Numbered from the stretch's first letter, positions 28,816-37,883 are shown. The stretch is 64,000 nucleotides of DNA from Streptomyces sp. NRRL S-646 (GCF_000720765.1 NZ_JODC01000005.1:558001-622000); one strand, 5' to 3'. The notes: a model not told the origin generated them from the letters alone. Numbers and translations are program-made.

Positions 28816-30318
28816 ATGACGAGCAGCACCGAGACCACCGCCACCACCCCGCAGGTTGCGGTCAACGACATCGGTAACGAGGAAGCCTTCCTCGCCGCGA
28901 TCGACGAGACGATCAAGTACTTCAACGACGGCGACATCGTCGACGGCGTCATCGTGAAGGTCGACCGGGACGAGGTCCTGCTCGACATCGGTTACAAGAC
29001 CGAAGGTGTCATCCCGAGCCGCGAGCTCTCGATCAAGCACGACGTCGACCCGAACGAGGTCGTCGCCGTCGGTGACGAGATCGAAGCCCTTGTTCTCCAG
29101 AAGGAGGACAAGGAAGGCCGCCTGATCCTCTCGAAGAAGCGCGCCCAGTACGAGCGTGCCTGGGGCACCATCGAGAAGATCAAGGAAGAGGACGGCATCG
29201 TCACCGGTACCGTCATCGAGGTCGTCAAGGGTGGTCTCATCCTCGACATCGGCCTCCGTGGCTTCCTGCCGGCCTCCCTCGTCGAGATGCGCCGTGTCCG
29301 CGACCTCCAGCCCTACGTGGGCAAGGAGCTCGAGGCGAAGATCATCGAGCTGGACAAGAACCGCAACAACGTGGTCCTGTCCCGCCGTGCCTGGCTGGAG
29401 CAGACCCAGTCCGAGGTCCGCCAGACGTTCCTCACGACCCTGCAGAAGGGTCAGGTCCGCTCCGGTGTGGTCTCCTCGATCGTCAACTTCGGTGCCTTCG
29501 TGGACCTGGGTGGCGTCGACGGTCTGGTCCACGTCTCCGAGCTGTCCTGGAAGCACATCGACCACCCCTCCGAGGTTGTCGAGGTCGGCCAGGAAGTCAC
29601 CGTCGAGGTCCTCGACGTCGACATGGACCGCGAGCGCGTCTCCCTGTCGCTGAAGGCGACCCAGGAAGACCCGTGGCAGCAGTTCGCCCGCACGCACCAG
29701 ATCGGCCAGGTCGTGCCCGGCAAGGTCACGAAGCTGGTTCCGTTCGGTGCGTTCGTCCGCGTGGACGAGGGCATCGAGGGTCTGGTCCACATCTCCGAGC
29801 TGGCCGAGCGCCACGTGGAGATCCCGGAGCAGGTCGTCCAGGTCAACGACGAGATCTTCGTCAAGGTCATCGACATCGACCTCGAGCGCCGTCGCATCAG
29901 CCTCTCGCTGAAGCAGGCCAACGAGGCCTTCGGTGCCGACCCGGCCACGGTCGAGTTCGACCCGACCCTGTACGGCATGGCCGCGTCCTACGACGACCAG
30001 GGCAACTACATCTACCCCGAGGGCTTCGACCCCGAGACCAACGACTGGCTCGAGGGCTACGAGACCCAGCGCGAGGCGTGGGAGCACCAGTACGCCGAGG
30101 CGCAGCAGCGCTTCGAGCAGCACCAGCAGCAGGTCATCAAGTCCCGCGAGGCCGACGCCGCTGCTGCGGCCGAGGGCGGCGACGCTGCGGGTGCGGCTCC
30201 GGCCGCGGGTGGCGGCGGCGGTTCGTACTCCTCCGAGGGTGCGGACACCTCCGGCGCGCTGGCGTCCGACGAGGCGCTTGCCGCTCTCCGCGAGAAGCTG
30301 GCTGGCGGGCAGAGCTGA
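28816..30318 (+). CDS. rpsA: 30S ribosomal protein S1
   Basis: ATG 28816 starts a 500-residue protein with four S1 (OB-fold) RNA-binding repeats at about 36-105, 122-190, 208-277 and 294-363. Repeat signatures include GDIVDGVIVKVDRDEVLLDIG, VTGTVIEVVKGGLILDIG, RSGVVSSIVNFGAFVDLGGV and PGKVTKLVPFGAFVRVDEGI (shortened here). The C-terminal 110 residues are acidic and Ala/Gly-rich, as in actinobacteria. S1 docks mRNA on the 30S subunit. Codon use is more biased than in neighbours, as expected for high expression. A strong terminator follows. Confidence 0.98.
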   Translation: MTSSTETTATTPQVAVNDIGNEEAFLAAIDETIKYFNDGDIVDGVIVKVDRDEVLLDIGYKTEGVIPSRELSIKHDVDPNEVVAVGDEIEALVLQKEDKEGRLILSKKRAQYERAWGTIEKIKEEDGIVTGTVIEVVKGGLILDIGLRGFLPASLVEMRRVRDLQPYVGKELEAKIIELDKNRNNVVLSRRAWLEQTQSEVRQTFLTTLQKGQVRSGVVSSIVNFGAFVDLGGVDGLVHVSELSWKHIDHPSEVVEVGQEVTVEVLDVDMDRERVSLSLKATQEDPWQQFARTHQIGQVVPGKVTKLVPFGAFVRVDEGIEGLVHISELAERHVEIPEQVVQVNDEIFVKVIDIDLERRRISLSLKQANEAFGADPATVEFDPTLYGMAASYDDQGNYIYPEGFDPETNDWLEGYETQREAWEHQYAEAQQRFEQHQQQVIKSREADAAAAAEGGDAAGAAPAAGGGGGSYSSEGADTSGALASDEALAALREKLAGGQS

Positions 30319-30347
30319 ACGCTGGCTCGCTGAGGCTTAGCCGGTAA

Positions 30348-30383
30348 CTGAAGGGCCGCACCTTTCGAGGTGCGGCCCTTCAG
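30348..30383 (+). terminator. rpsA terminator
   Basis: CTGAAGGGCCGCACCT at 30348-30363 pairs perfectly with AGGTGCGGCCCTTCAG at 30368-30383 around a TTCG tetraloop, an unusually stable hairpin. Confidence 0.9.
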
Positions 30384-30388
30384 CGTTG

Positions 30389-30489
30389 CCCAGGGGGGTG
30401 TCGTTCGTCTGCAGGCCGGTGGGGGCTTGTCGCGCCCACGCGGCGGAGCCGCAAATCGATACGGCCCCGCGCCCCTGTCGGGGCGGCGC
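30389..30489. repeat. dispersed Streptomyces intergenic repeat, copy 2
   Basis: Starts CCCAGGGGGG like the copy at 20213, shares the TGTCG..CTGC.GGCC frame and GGCTTGTCGCGC, and ends with CGCGCCCCTGTCGGGGCG. The centre differs (a CGCGGCGGAGCCGC hairpin is inserted). It fills part of the 310-base gap 30319-30628, which otherwise holds the rpsA terminator and the promoter for the PAC2 gene. Confidence 0.55.
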
Positions 30490-30628
30490 TGCCCTTCCCC
30501 CCCTTGCCATGAAAGGCCCTCCCCCTGTCATGAAAAGGGCGTAAGAGAGGGCTGATCAGGGGGCTGGGTGGGAATGCCGCTGTTCCAGGGCGTGTTGGAA
30601 CGTACGAACACGAGGAGGAGCGGTCACT

Positions 30629-31567
30629 GTGCTTGATCCGCAGGGTTTGTACGCATGGGAGCCGAAGGGGCTGGCTGTCGTCGACATGGCGCTTGCCCAG
30701 GAGTCGGCCGGTCTTGTCATGCTCTACCACTTCGACGGATACATCGACGCGGGCGAGACCGGCGACCAGATCGTCGACCGGATCCTCGACTCGCAGCCCA
30801 ACCAGGTCGTCGCCCGCTTCGACCACGACCGGCTCGTGGACTACCGTGCCCGCCGTCCGCTGCTGACCTTCAAGCGCGACCAGTGGACCGAGTACGAGGA
30901 GCCCACGATCGACGTACGGCTCGTCCAGGACACCACCGGAGCGCCCTTCCTGCTGCTCTCCGGCCCGGAGCCGGACGTGGAGTGGGAGCGGTTCGCCGCG
31001 GCCGTCCAGCAGATCGTGGAGCGGCTGGGCGTGCGCCTGTCCGTGAACTTCCACGGCATTCCGATGGGCGTGCCGCACACCCGCCCCGTGGGCCTGACCC
31101 CGCACGGCAACCGCAACGACCTCGTCCCGGGCCACCGCAGCCCCTTCGACGAGGCGCAGGTCCCCGGCAGCGCCGAGTCCCTGGTCGAGTACCGCCTCAT
31201 GGAGGCCGGTTTCGACGTCCTCGGTGTCGCCGCGCACGTGCCGCACTACATCGCGCGGTCCCCGTACCCGGACGCCGCCCTGACCGTCCTGGAGGCCATC
31301 ACGGCCGCCACCGGCCTGGTGCTCCCCGGCATCGCGCACTCCCTGCGCACGGACGCGCACCGCACCCAGACCGAGATCGACCGGCAGATCCAGGAGGGCG
31401 ACGAGGAGCTCACCACCCTCGTCTCGGGCCTGGAGAACCAGTACGACGCCGTTGCGGGCGCCGAGAGCCGGGGCAACATGCTGGCCGAGCCCGTCGACAT
31501 CCCGTCGGCGGACGAGATCGGCCTCGAGTTCGAACGCTTCCTGGCGGAACGGGAGGGCGACAACTGA
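30629..31567 (+). CDS. PAC2 family protein
   Basis: GTG 30629 is preceded by GAGGAGGAG. The 312-residue protein matches the PAC2 family, named after a proteasome assembly chaperone; actinobacterial members are often linked with proteasome genes but their function is unproven. Visible family stretches are [30 protein letters not shown] and [12 protein letters not shown]. The C-terminal 60 residues form a Glu-rich helix ([21 protein letters not shown]). It starts a run of co-directional genes ending with the TPR protein. Confidence 0.88.
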   Translation: MLDPQGLYAWEPKGLAVVDMALAQESAGLVMLYHFDGYIDAGETGDQIVDRILDSQPNQVVARFDHDRLVDYRARRPLLTFKRDQWTEYEEPTIDVRLVQDTTGAPFLLLSGPEPDVEWERFAAAVQQIVERLGVRLSVNFHGIPMGVPHTRPVGLTPHGNRNDLVPGHRSPFDEAQVPGSAESLVEYRLMEAGFDVLGVAAHVPHYIARSPYPDAALTVLEAITAATGLVLPGIAHSLRTDAHRTQTEIDRQIQEGDEELTTLVSGLENQYDAVAGAESRGNMLAEPVDIPSADEIGLEFERFLAEREGDN

Positions 31568-31612
31568 CCTCCGGTGGTCCCGCTGTCAGTGGCAGGCCCT
31601 AAGCTGCCGCTC

Positions 31613-32251
31613 ATGCTGACTGTGGGGCTGACCGGCGGGATCGGTGCCGGCAAGAGCGAGGTGTCGCGGCTGCTCGTCGAGTGCGGTGCCGTGCTGATCG
31701 ACGCCGACCGGATCGCTCGCGAGGTCGTCGCGCCGGGGACACCCGGGCTGGCGGCGGTCGTCGAGGCCTTCGGCGAGGGGGTGCTCGCCGCCGACGGCAG
31801 TCTCGACCGGCCGAAGCTCGGCTCGATCGTCTTCGCCGACCCGGAGAAGCTGGCCGTCCTGAACTCGATCGTGCATCCCCTGGTGGGCGCGCGCTCCCGC
31901 GAACTCGAGGCGGCCGCCGCCGAGGACGCGGTCGTCGTCCACGACGTGCCGCTGCTCGCGGAGAACGGCCTCGCCCCGCTGTACGACCTCGTGATCGTCG
32001 TCGACGCGAGCCCCGAGACCCAGCTCGACCGGCTCGTACGGCTGCGCGGCATGACCGAGCAGGACGCCCGCGCGCGCATGGCCGCCCAGGCGGCGCGCGA
32101 AAAGCGCCGGGAGATCGCGGACGTCGTGATCGACAACGACGTACCGCTGGAAGAGCTGCAGCGCCGGGTGAAGGACGTCTGGGCGGACCTCGTACGCAGA
32201 GCGCAGGCCGCGTCCGGGTCGTCCGGTACGCCACGGTCGCCGCAGGAATAG
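31613..32251 (+). CDS. coaE: dephospho-CoA kinase
   Basis: ATG 31613 starts a 212-residue kinase of normal family length. The P-loop [11 protein letters not shown] is at residues 5-15, followed by [10 protein letters not shown] and the LID region [25 protein letters not shown] stretch. It phosphorylates the 3'-hydroxyl of dephospho-CoA with ATP, the final step of coenzyme A synthesis. The preceding in-frame start at 31574 lacks a binding site. The final 15 residues are a Ser/Pro tail. Confidence 0.96.
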   Translation: MLTVGLTGGIGAGKSEVSRLLVECGAVLIDADRIAREVVAPGTPGLAAVVEAFGEGVLAADGSLDRPKLGSIVFADPEKLAVLNSIVHPLVGARSRELEAAAAEDAVVVHDVPLLAENGLAPLYDLVIVVDASPETQLDRLVRLRGMTEQDARARMAAQAAREKRREIADVVIDNDVPLEELQRRVKDVWADLVRRAQAASGSSGTPRSPQE

Positions 32252-32301
32252 GGCCCCCTGATCGGGGCGTTGAACCCTTCGAGTGAGGGAAGGACTCTGC
32301 C

Positions 32302-32682
32302 GTGCCCGAGACCAGCGGATCGACCGGACGTACTCCGGAGACGCATGTCATCGACTTCCGTGCCGCCGAGCAGCTGCTCAACGCACGGGACCCGCGGGGC
32401 GCGGTGAAGCTGCTCGACTCGGTCATCGCCGCCCACCCGGAGAACACCGCGGCCCGCCTGCTGCGCGCGCGTGCCTTCTTCGCCGCCGCGCAACTGCGGC
32501 CCGCCGAGCTGGAGTTCACGATCGTCCTGGAGCGCGAGCCGGACAACGCGTTCGCGCACTTCGCGCTCGCCCGGACCTATGAGCGCCGGGGCGAGGCCGA
32601 GCTGGCCAAGCGCCATTTCAGACTGGCGGCCGCGCTCGACCCCAACCCGCAGTACCTGAAAGCGGCGCGGTTCGACGCGTGA
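32302..32682 (+). CDS. tetratricopeptide repeat protein
   Basis: GTG 32302 follows GGGAAGGA. The 126-residue protein contains about three TPR units (AAEQLLNARDPRGAVKLLDSV, AHPENTAARLLRARAFF..., EPDNAFAHFALARTYERRGE). The pattern W/L-G-A-P typical of TPRs is clear. Such small proteins act as protein-binding scaffolds; the partner is unknown. It lies 50 bases after coaE. Confidence 0.85.
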   Translation: MPETSGSTGRTPETHVIDFRAAEQLLNARDPRGAVKLLDSVIAAHPENTAARLLRARAFFAAAQLRPAELEFTIVLEREPDNAFAHFALARTYERRGEAELAKRHFRLAAALDPNPQYLKAARFDA

Positions 32683-32689
32683 GCACCGG

Positions 32690-32962
32690 CTAGTGGGGCC
32701 GCGGCCTGCTCTCCGGCGGCCGGTACGGAGGTATGTCCCGGCCGGGCTGGTAGTGCGGGCCCTCGCGCATGTGCTTGACGATGACGGTCATGTCGACCGT
32801 GACCACCAGCCACAGCACACCGCACGCCGCTGCCCACCCGGGGCGTCCGACCAGGGCGAACGCGGCCGTGCCGAAGATCGCCCAGACCAGCCCCCACACG
32901 CTCAGCCAGAAGCGCGCCCGCAGTGCACTGCGCGCGGTCGTCGGCTCACTGCCCGTACGCAT
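32690..32962 (-). CDS. small two-segment membrane protein
   Basis: ATG 32962 gives 90 residues; AGGAG lies about 11 bases upstream. The core has two hydrophobic helices (FWLSVWGLVWAIFGTAAFAL and WAAACGVLWLVVTVDMTVIV), with a basic N-terminus and Pro/Arg-rich C-terminus (PGRDIPPYRPPESRPRPH). It converges on the TPR gene with 7 bases between stops. No function is known. Confidence 0.7.
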   Translation of the reverse strand: MRTGSEPTTARSALRARFWLSVWGLVWAIFGTAAFALVGRPGWAAACGVLWLVVTVDMTVIVKHMREGPHYQPGRDIPPYRPPESRPRPH

Positions 32963-33040
32963 CGGGATCACTACTCCTGTTTGCAACGTACTCTTCGGGA
33001 CGGACGTTCACCAAGGGGAACGGGACTAGGGGGTCGCCGC

Positions 33041-33940
33041 GTGCTGCCGGATGCCGATGAGCTCGCCGAGGTGCTGCTGGACCTCGCCGTACCGCACGAG
33101 GACATCAACCAACTCGTACGGATGGGCCGACGGGTGACGGACGACCCGGAGCTGTCGCGCGCCCTCGAGACGTCGGTGGAGGAACTCGTCCGGGGGATGG
33201 GGGAGGTCGGCACCGCCGTCGACCTGCCCCAGCTGGACTGGGCGTCGGGGCCGCTGCAGCGCTGCTTCCCTGTGTACGTGTTCGTGGCCGCGCTGCCGTA
33301 CACGCGCGCGTACCACCGTGCGCGGGGCGTCCCGGACGAGGTCTCCCGGCACACCCTCGCCGACCTCGGACGGAACATGGCCGTGCACCGCAGGCGGCAC
33401 CGCCGGGCGGGTGTGCAGGCGCCGTGGTGGCTGACCCACCACTTCCGGGGCGAGCTGTACCAGCTGGGGCGGCTGCAGTTCGAGCGGGCGCGGCACGGGC
33501 AGCGCACGTCGCGGGTCCTCGCGGCGGCCGGCCTGGACGCGGCGCCCGGTACGCCCTGTCTGAACGTCCACATCCCCGACTACCTCGGCCCGCTGTCACC
33601 GGCGGCCTGCGAGCGCTCGCTCGCGCTGGCGACGGAGTTCTTCGCGCTGCACTACCCCGAGGAGAAGTACCGGGCCGCGCTGTGCCACTCCTGGCTGCTG
33701 GATGCGCAGTTGAAGGAGTATCTGCCGGCGGACTCCAACATCGTGCGCTTCCAGGACCGCTTCCGGGTCGCCCGCGAGGACCGGGAGCCGGCCGACAAGG
33801 AACCGGTCCAGTTCGTGTTCGGCGACCCGGAGTTGCCCGTCGAGAGCCTGCCCCGGCGTACGGCGGTGGAGCGGGCGGTCGGCGACCACCTGAGGGCGGG
33901 CCGCCACTGGTACATCGGGCACGGCTGGTTCCCGTTGTAG
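33041..33940 (+). CDS. GNAT-like acyltransferase-domain protein (NAT_N/GNAT_C type)
   Basis: GTG 33041 has AGGGG 9 bases upstream; the frame is open further upstream but overlaps the small membrane gene. The 299-residue protein matches Streptomyces 'acyltransferase domain-containing' proteins made of an all-helical N-terminal domain and a GNAT-like C-terminal domain. Recognisable stretches: PWWLTHHFRGELYQLGRLQFER, NVHIPDYLGPLSPAACERSL and HSWLLDAQLKEYLP. I recall the family but no characterised activity. A substrate is unknown. Confidence 0.75.
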   Translation: MLPDADELAEVLLDLAVPHEDINQLVRMGRRVTDDPELSRALETSVEELVRGMGEVGTAVDLPQLDWASGPLQRCFPVYVFVAALPYTRAYHRARGVPDEVSRHTLADLGRNMAVHRRRHRRAGVQAPWWLTHHFRGELYQLGRLQFERARHGQRTSRVLAAAGLDAAPGTPCLNVHIPDYLGPLSPAACERSLALATEFFALHYPEEKYRAALCHSWLLDAQLKEYLPADSNIVRFQDRFRVAREDREPADKEPVQFVFGDPELPVESLPRRTAVERAVGDHLRAGRHWYIGHGWFPL

Positions 33941-34039
33941 GGAACCCCGCGAAAGTCCGCTCAGCGGCGATGAGTTCCGAAGCGACGGCCGGTCTATCCC
34001 TGTGACAGCACGACGAACCGCTCACCACAGGAGAACCCC

Positions 34040-34486
34040 ATGTCCGAGACCACCGCCCGCGTCGCTTCCGCCCCCGTCGTCGCCGAGTCCGCGACCGCCC
34101 GCGGCCGCCGCGCCCGGATCGCGCTGCGCACCCTGCAGGTGCTGCTCGCCCTCTTCTACGGCATCGCGAGCGCCCTGCCCAAGCTGATCGGGAACCACTA
34201 CGCCGCCGACGCCTTCGACAAGATCGGCTGGGGCAGCACGGGCATGTACACCATCGGCGCCCTCGAACTGGCCGGTGCGGTGGCCCTGTTGATCCCGGTG
34301 CTGCAGTCGGTCGCCGCGATTGCACTGAGCGGTCTCATGGTGGGCGCGTTCGTCGTCCAGACCACCGTCTTCGACGGTCAGAACGCCGCGACCCCGCTGA
34401 TCCTGATCGTGCCGCTGGCCCTCATCGCCTGGGCCCGGCGGGGCTCCACCGGGGAACTGCTGAAGCTCGTACGACGACGGGTGTGA
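34040..34486 (+). CDS. DoxX-family membrane protein
   Basis: The 148-residue protein has an Ala-rich cytoplasmic N-terminus and four membrane helices (LQVLLALFYGIASALPKL, MYTIGALELAGAVALLIPVL, ALSGLMVGAFVVQTTVF, LILIVPLALIAWARR). This matches the four-helix DoxX/DoxD-like fold. Members are associated with oxidative stress or thiosulfate oxidation in some species, but small DoxX-like proteins in Streptomyces have no defined role. It converges on the S4 gene with a shared terminator. Confidence 0.85.
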   Translation: MSETTARVASAPVVAESATARGRRARIALRTLQVLLALFYGIASALPKLIGNHYAADAFDKIGWGSTGMYTIGALELAGAVALLIPVLQSVAAIALSGLMVGAFVVQTTVFDGQNAATPLILIVPLALIAWARRGSTGELLKLVRRRV

Positions 34487-34499
34487 GCCCCGAAGCCGC

Positions 34500-34531
34500 A
34501 GGTGGCGTCCGGTCCGAGCCGGACGCCACCT
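34500..34531. terminator. bidirectional terminator between doxX-like and S4 genes
   Basis: AGGTGGCGTCCGG at 34500-34512 pairs perfectly with CCGGACGCCACCT at 34519-34531 around a 6-nt loop, between two converging genes. Confidence 0.88.
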
Positions 34532-34538
34532 CCGTGTG

Positions 34539-35093
34539 TCATCGTCCGCTCGGCCTCGGCTTGCCGCCCTCCACGAGCCCCCGCAGGCGTTCCATGTCGC
34601 GGCGGTCCCGCTTGGTCGGGCGGCCCGTGCCACGGTCGCGGATGCCGGCCGGGGCGAAGGACTGGCGGGGCGGCGGGGGCGGCGAGTTGTCGACGTAGCA
34701 CTGGGCGGCCACGGGGGCGCCCACCCGCTTGCGGATCAGCCGCTTGACGACGACGATCCGCTCCCAGCCCTCCTGCCGCACGCGCACCTCGTCACCGATC
34801 CGCACGGTGTGCGCGGGCTTCACACGTACCCCGTTCACCTGCACATGCCCGCCCTTGCAGGCGGCCGCGCCGACCGAGCGGGTCTTGGCCAGACGCACGG
34901 CCCAGATCCAGCTGTCGATCCGCACGGTCACGCCGTCCGCCGGGCCCGCGGCCTCTGCGGCGGCGATGGCGGCGGCGATCTTGGGGTCGATCGCTTCGGG
35001 GCCGGCCGCCTCGGGCTCGACGGCCTTGGGTGCGGCCTGTTCGGGCTCGGTGGAGCCCCGCCCGCCCTTCTCCTCGTCAGCTTCGGAAGCCAT
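34539..35093 (-). CDS. S4-domain RNA-binding protein (Hsp15-like)
   Basis: The 184-residue protein has an Ala/Glu-rich N-terminal tail of about 50 residues, then an S4 domain (VRIDSWIWAVRLAKTRSVGA... GHVQVNGVRVKPAHTVRIGD) like that of Hsp15/RqcH-cofactor RqcP family proteins. The C-terminal 60 residues are Arg-rich (RDRGTGRPTKRDRRDMERLR). Hsp15-type proteins bind stalled 50S subunits carrying peptidyl-tRNA. The added tail is typical of actinomycetes. Confidence 0.88.
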   Translation of the reverse strand: MASEADEEKGGRGSTEPEQAAPKAVEPEAAGPEAIDPKIAAAIAAAEAAGPADGVTVRIDSWIWAVRLAKTRSVGAAACKGGHVQVNGVRVKPAHTVRIGDEVRVRQEGWERIVVVKRLIRKRVGAPVAAQCYVDNSPPPPPRQSFAPAGIRDRGTGRPTKRDRRDMERLRGLVEGGKPRPSGR

Positions 35094-35172
35094 GCTCCCG
35101 ACCTTAGCTCTCCGAAGCGGGTGAACCGGGCGGATTTCCGTGCCGGTCAGGTGTCCCGGCGGCAGCCGCGTG

Positions 35173-35604
35173 TCAGCGCCCGCGCTCCACGTACTTCTTG
35201 AAGTGCTGCAGATCGGTGCGGACGATCCGCTCGATCGTGCTGGCCTGGGCGAAGCCCCTCGGACCGCCGAAGGCTGCCCTCAGGGCGTCGGGGTCGTACT
35301 CGAGGCGTGCCTGGACCCGGGTGTGGTTCCGGTCGATCGGCTGCAGGGAGAAGGAGCCCGTCAGCTCGGGGGTGCCCATGGTGTGCCACTCCATCACGCG
35401 TTCCCCGCTGCGGTCGGAGACCTCGGCGTCGAATCCCCGGCCCCGGCCGCCGGCCTCGACGTCCAGATGCGCCCGCCCCTCCGGTTCCGCATGGGCCTCG
35501 CGCACTCCCTCCACGAAGCGTGAGTAGTTCTCCACCCGGTGGAGGCTGTCCCAGGCCCGGTCGATCGGAACTCCGACGTCGACGTGTTCTTCGAGGGTGC
35601 TCAT
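35173..35604 (-). CDS. SRPBCC family protein (polyketide cyclase-like)
   Basis: ATG 35604 follows GGAGGTGGGCC. The 143-residue protein matches the START/SRPBCC fold: MSTLEEHVDVGVPIDRAWDS opening, the sequence VENYSRFVEGVREA, and the C-terminal long helix ERIVRTDLQHFKKYVERGR. Such small cytosolic proteins bind hydrophobic ligands; ligand and role are unknown here. It may be transcribed with the gene ending at 35666. Confidence 0.85.
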   Translation of the reverse strand: MSTLEEHVDVGVPIDRAWDSLHRVENYSRFVEGVREAHAEPEGRAHLDVEAGGRGRGFDAEVSDRSGERVMEWHTMGTPELTGSFSLQPIDRNHTRVQARLEYDPDALRAAFGGPRGFAQASTIERIVRTDLQHFKKYVERGR

Positions 35605-35665
35605 GGCCCACCTCCAGGTTCGGCTCCTGCCGCATGGCCTGTTGCCCCCAGTGTGCGCCCGGCGG

Positions 35666-35893
35666 CTACGTCGTGCCGTTCCACACGTACGGCCCGCCAC
35701 CACGCCATTCGATCAGCTCGGGGTCGTCGACGGCCCGGTCCTCCTCGGCGGGCAGGCCCGCACTGTGCAGGAAGTCCAGCACGTCGAAGAGCGTGTAGGC
35801 GGTGCCTACGCGCTTGCCGCGGATCGTCACGCGCCGTCCACCGTCCGACTGCGGCGGAAGCACGACGACAGGGGGGACGACAGGGGGTTGCAC
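35666..35893 (-). CDS. small conserved-looking protein of unknown function
   Basis: GTG 35893 is chosen because a GGAG motif lies 8 bases upstream; an ATG at 35899 is only 2 bases from it. The 75-residue product has a Pro/Val-rich start (QPPVVPPVVVLPP) and a well-ordered remainder (RRVTIRGKRVGTAYTLFDVL, DDPELIEWRGGGPYVW). It lies divergent from the uracil-DNA glycosylase gene with 79 bases between starts. I do not recognise a family. Confidence 0.65.
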   Translation of the reverse strand: MQPPVVPPVVVLPPQSDGGRRVTIRGKRVGTAYTLFDVLDFLHSAGLPAEEDRAVDDPELIEWRGGGPYVWNGTT

Positions 35894-35972
35894 GTCCATG
35901 ACTCCAGCATGGGCCGGGATCGGCGGACCCGCCGCTCGACGCCCGCCCATCCGGTGGTCATACGGTGGGGGC

Positions 35973-36665
35973 ATGGACAGCCTGGCCGAGCTCGACACCC
36001 GTATCGCGGGCTGTGCCGCGTGTCCGCGGCTCGTGGAGTGGCGGGAGGAGGTCGGGCGGACCAAGCGCGCGGCCTTCCAGGAGTGGACGTACTGGGCGCG
36101 CCCCGTGCCCGGCTTCGGTCCCTCCGACGCCTCGCTCCTGATCATCGGCCTCGCGCCCGCCGCCCACGGCGGCAACCGCACCGGCCGCATGTTCACCGGC
36201 GACCGCTCCGGGGACGTGCTGTACCGGGCGATGTACGACGTCGGCCTCGCCTCGCAGCCCACGTCGGTGGCCGCAGACGACGGCCTGGAACTGCACGGCG
36301 TCCGCGTCACCGCGCCCGTGCACTGCGCCCCGCCCGAGAACAAGCCCACCCCGGGGGAGCGCGACACCTGCCGCCCCTGGCTGGTCCAGGAGCTCACGCT
36401 GCTGCGGCCGACCCTGCGTGCGGTCGTTGTGCTCGGTGCGTTCGGCTGGCAGGCCGCGCTGCCCGCGTTCGCAGAGGCGGGCTGGACGGTGCCCCGGCCC
36501 CGGCCCGTCTTCGCCCACGGCGCACGCGTGCCGCTCGACGGCCTCGACCTCTTCGGCTGCTTCCACGTCAGCCAGCGCAACACCTTCACCGGCAAGCTCA
36601 CCCCCGAGATGCTGCGGGACGTGCTGCGCAGGGCGGGGGCGGCGGCGGGGCTGCGCGTGAAATGA
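35973..36665 (+). CDS. type-5 uracil-DNA glycosylase
   Basis: ATG 35973 starts a 230-residue protein. It has the family 5 (UdgB) features: N-terminal cysteines CAACPRL and a later pair in CAPPENKPTPGERDTC that bind a [4Fe-4S] cluster, motif A GLAPAAHGGN, and motif B HVSQRNTFTGK. The enzyme removes uracil and some other damaged bases from DNA to begin base-excision repair; UdgB enzymes lack the polar residue of family 1 motif A and act broadly. It precedes the proline iminopeptidase gene by 37 bases. Confidence 0.94.
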   Translation: MDSLAELDTRIAGCAACPRLVEWREEVGRTKRAAFQEWTYWARPVPGFGPSDASLLIIGLAPAAHGGNRTGRMFTGDRSGDVLYRAMYDVGLASQPTSVAADDGLELHGVRVTAPVHCAPPENKPTPGERDTCRPWLVQELTLLRPTLRAVVVLGAFGWQAALPAFAEAGWTVPRPRPVFAHGARVPLDGLDLFGCFHVSQRNTFTGKLTPEMLRDVLRRAGAAAGLRVK

Positions 36666-36702
36666 GGGGCGGGGACTGCCGTAGGCGCGTTACGGTGCCC
36701 GG

Positions 36703-37671
36703 ATGCCCCTCCACCCGGACATCGAACCCTACGACCACGGCATGCTCGACGTCGGCGACGGCAATCGCGTGTACTGGGAGACCTGCGGAAACCCGCGCGG
36801 CAAGCCCGCGGTCGTGCTGCACGGCGGGCCGGGGTCCGGCTGCACCCCCTACTCACGGCGCCTTTTCGACCCCGCCGCCTACCGGATCGTGCTGCTCGAC
36901 CAGCGCGGCTGCGGACGCTCGACGCCGCATGCGAGCGCGTACGACACCGACATGAGTGTCAACACCACGGCTCATCTCATCGCCGACCTGGAGCTGCTCC
37001 GTGCTCACCTGCGGATCGAGCGCTGGCTGGTGTGGGGCGCGTCGTGGGGCTCGGTGCTCGGGCTGCGGTACGCACAGACGCATCCGGCGGCGGTGTCCGA
37101 GCTGCTCCTGACCCTCGTCGCCACCGGCGCCGACGCCGAACACGCGCTGCTGACCCGGGGACTGGGAAAGATCTTCCCGGAAGCCTTCGAGCGGTTCCTG
37201 GCCGAACTGCCCGCCGGCGAGCGGGACGGCAACCTCGCCGCCGCGTACAACCGCCTCCTCGAGTCCCCCGACCCCGCCGTGCGCAAGCGGGCGGCGCGCG
37301 CCTGGACGGACTGGGAGACGGCGATCATTCCCGCGCCGCCGCGTTCGGTCCGGCGTTTCGAGGACCCCGAGTTCCGCATGGGCTTCGCCCGGACGGTCAC
37401 GCACTACTGGGGCAACGACTGCTTCTTCGGCGAGGGCAACGACAAAGGCGTGGTCCTGCGGGACGCGCCGCTGCTCAAGGACATTCCCGGCACCCTCGTC
37501 CAGGGCAGCCTCGACTTCGGCAACCTCCTCGGCACCGTCTGGCGGCTCCACCACGCCTGGCCCGGCAGTGAGTTGATCGTCGTCGACGAGGTCGGGCACG
37601 ACACGCGGGCGCCGGGAGTCGCCGATGCGCTGGTGGCGTCGACGGACAAGTACGCGGTCACTCGGAGGTGA
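36703..37671 (+). CDS. pip: proline iminopeptidase
   Basis: The 322-residue alpha/beta hydrolase matches prolyl aminopeptidases. Oxyanion motif HGGPGSGC at 40-47, LLDQRGCGRS, nucleophile Ser 114 in WGASWGS, acidic residue in QGSLDFGN and catalytic His in DEVGHDT. It removes N-terminal proline from peptides in the cytosol. The usual GRYD acid motif reads GSLD here, so the catalytic Asp is kept in a changed context. The 3' end overlaps the remnant at 37658. Confidence 0.93.
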   Translation: MPLHPDIEPYDHGMLDVGDGNRVYWETCGNPRGKPAVVLHGGPGSGCTPYSRRLFDPAAYRIVLLDQRGCGRSTPHASAYDTDMSVNTTAHLIADLELLRAHLRIERWLVWGASWGSVLGLRYAQTHPAAVSELLLTLVATGADAEHALLTRGLGKIFPEAFERFLAELPAGERDGNLAAAYNRLLESPDPAVRKRAARAWTDWETAIIPAPPRSVRRFEDPEFRMGFARTVTHYWGNDCFFGEGNDKGVVLRDAPLLKDIPGTLVQGSLDFGNLLGTVWRLHHAWPGSELIVVDEVGHDTRAPGVADALVASTDKYAVTRR

Positions 37672-37883
37672 GCTGCGCACCGAGCTTCTTCAGCTGAGTG
37701 CCGACGACAACGTCCGGTACGGCGGCCGCTTCCTTGCCCCGGTCCGACGTGCTGATCATGGCGACCGTCGCCCCCTGCCGGACGGCCACCAGCGCGTACG
37801 GAACCCGGACGGCGTCGTCGTATCCGGCTTCCGTCACCAGCTGCGTCCATGGTCGAGTCGGGGCGGGATTTTCCAGGGCGATG
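37658..37883 (-). pseudogene. C-terminal remnant of an exported sensor-domain/lipoprotein gene
   Basis: On the minus strand the last 60-70 codons before TGA 37658 read like a protein C-terminus (VRVPYALVAVRQGATVAMIS, then GKEAAAVPDVVVGTQLKKLG). The pattern resembles the last strand and helix of PknH-like extracellular sensor domains. Upstream, the frame turns into the antisense of the FadR gene with no start or signal peptide, so only the tail survives. It lies directly behind the FadR stop and overlaps the end of pip by 14 bases. Confidence 0.5.
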
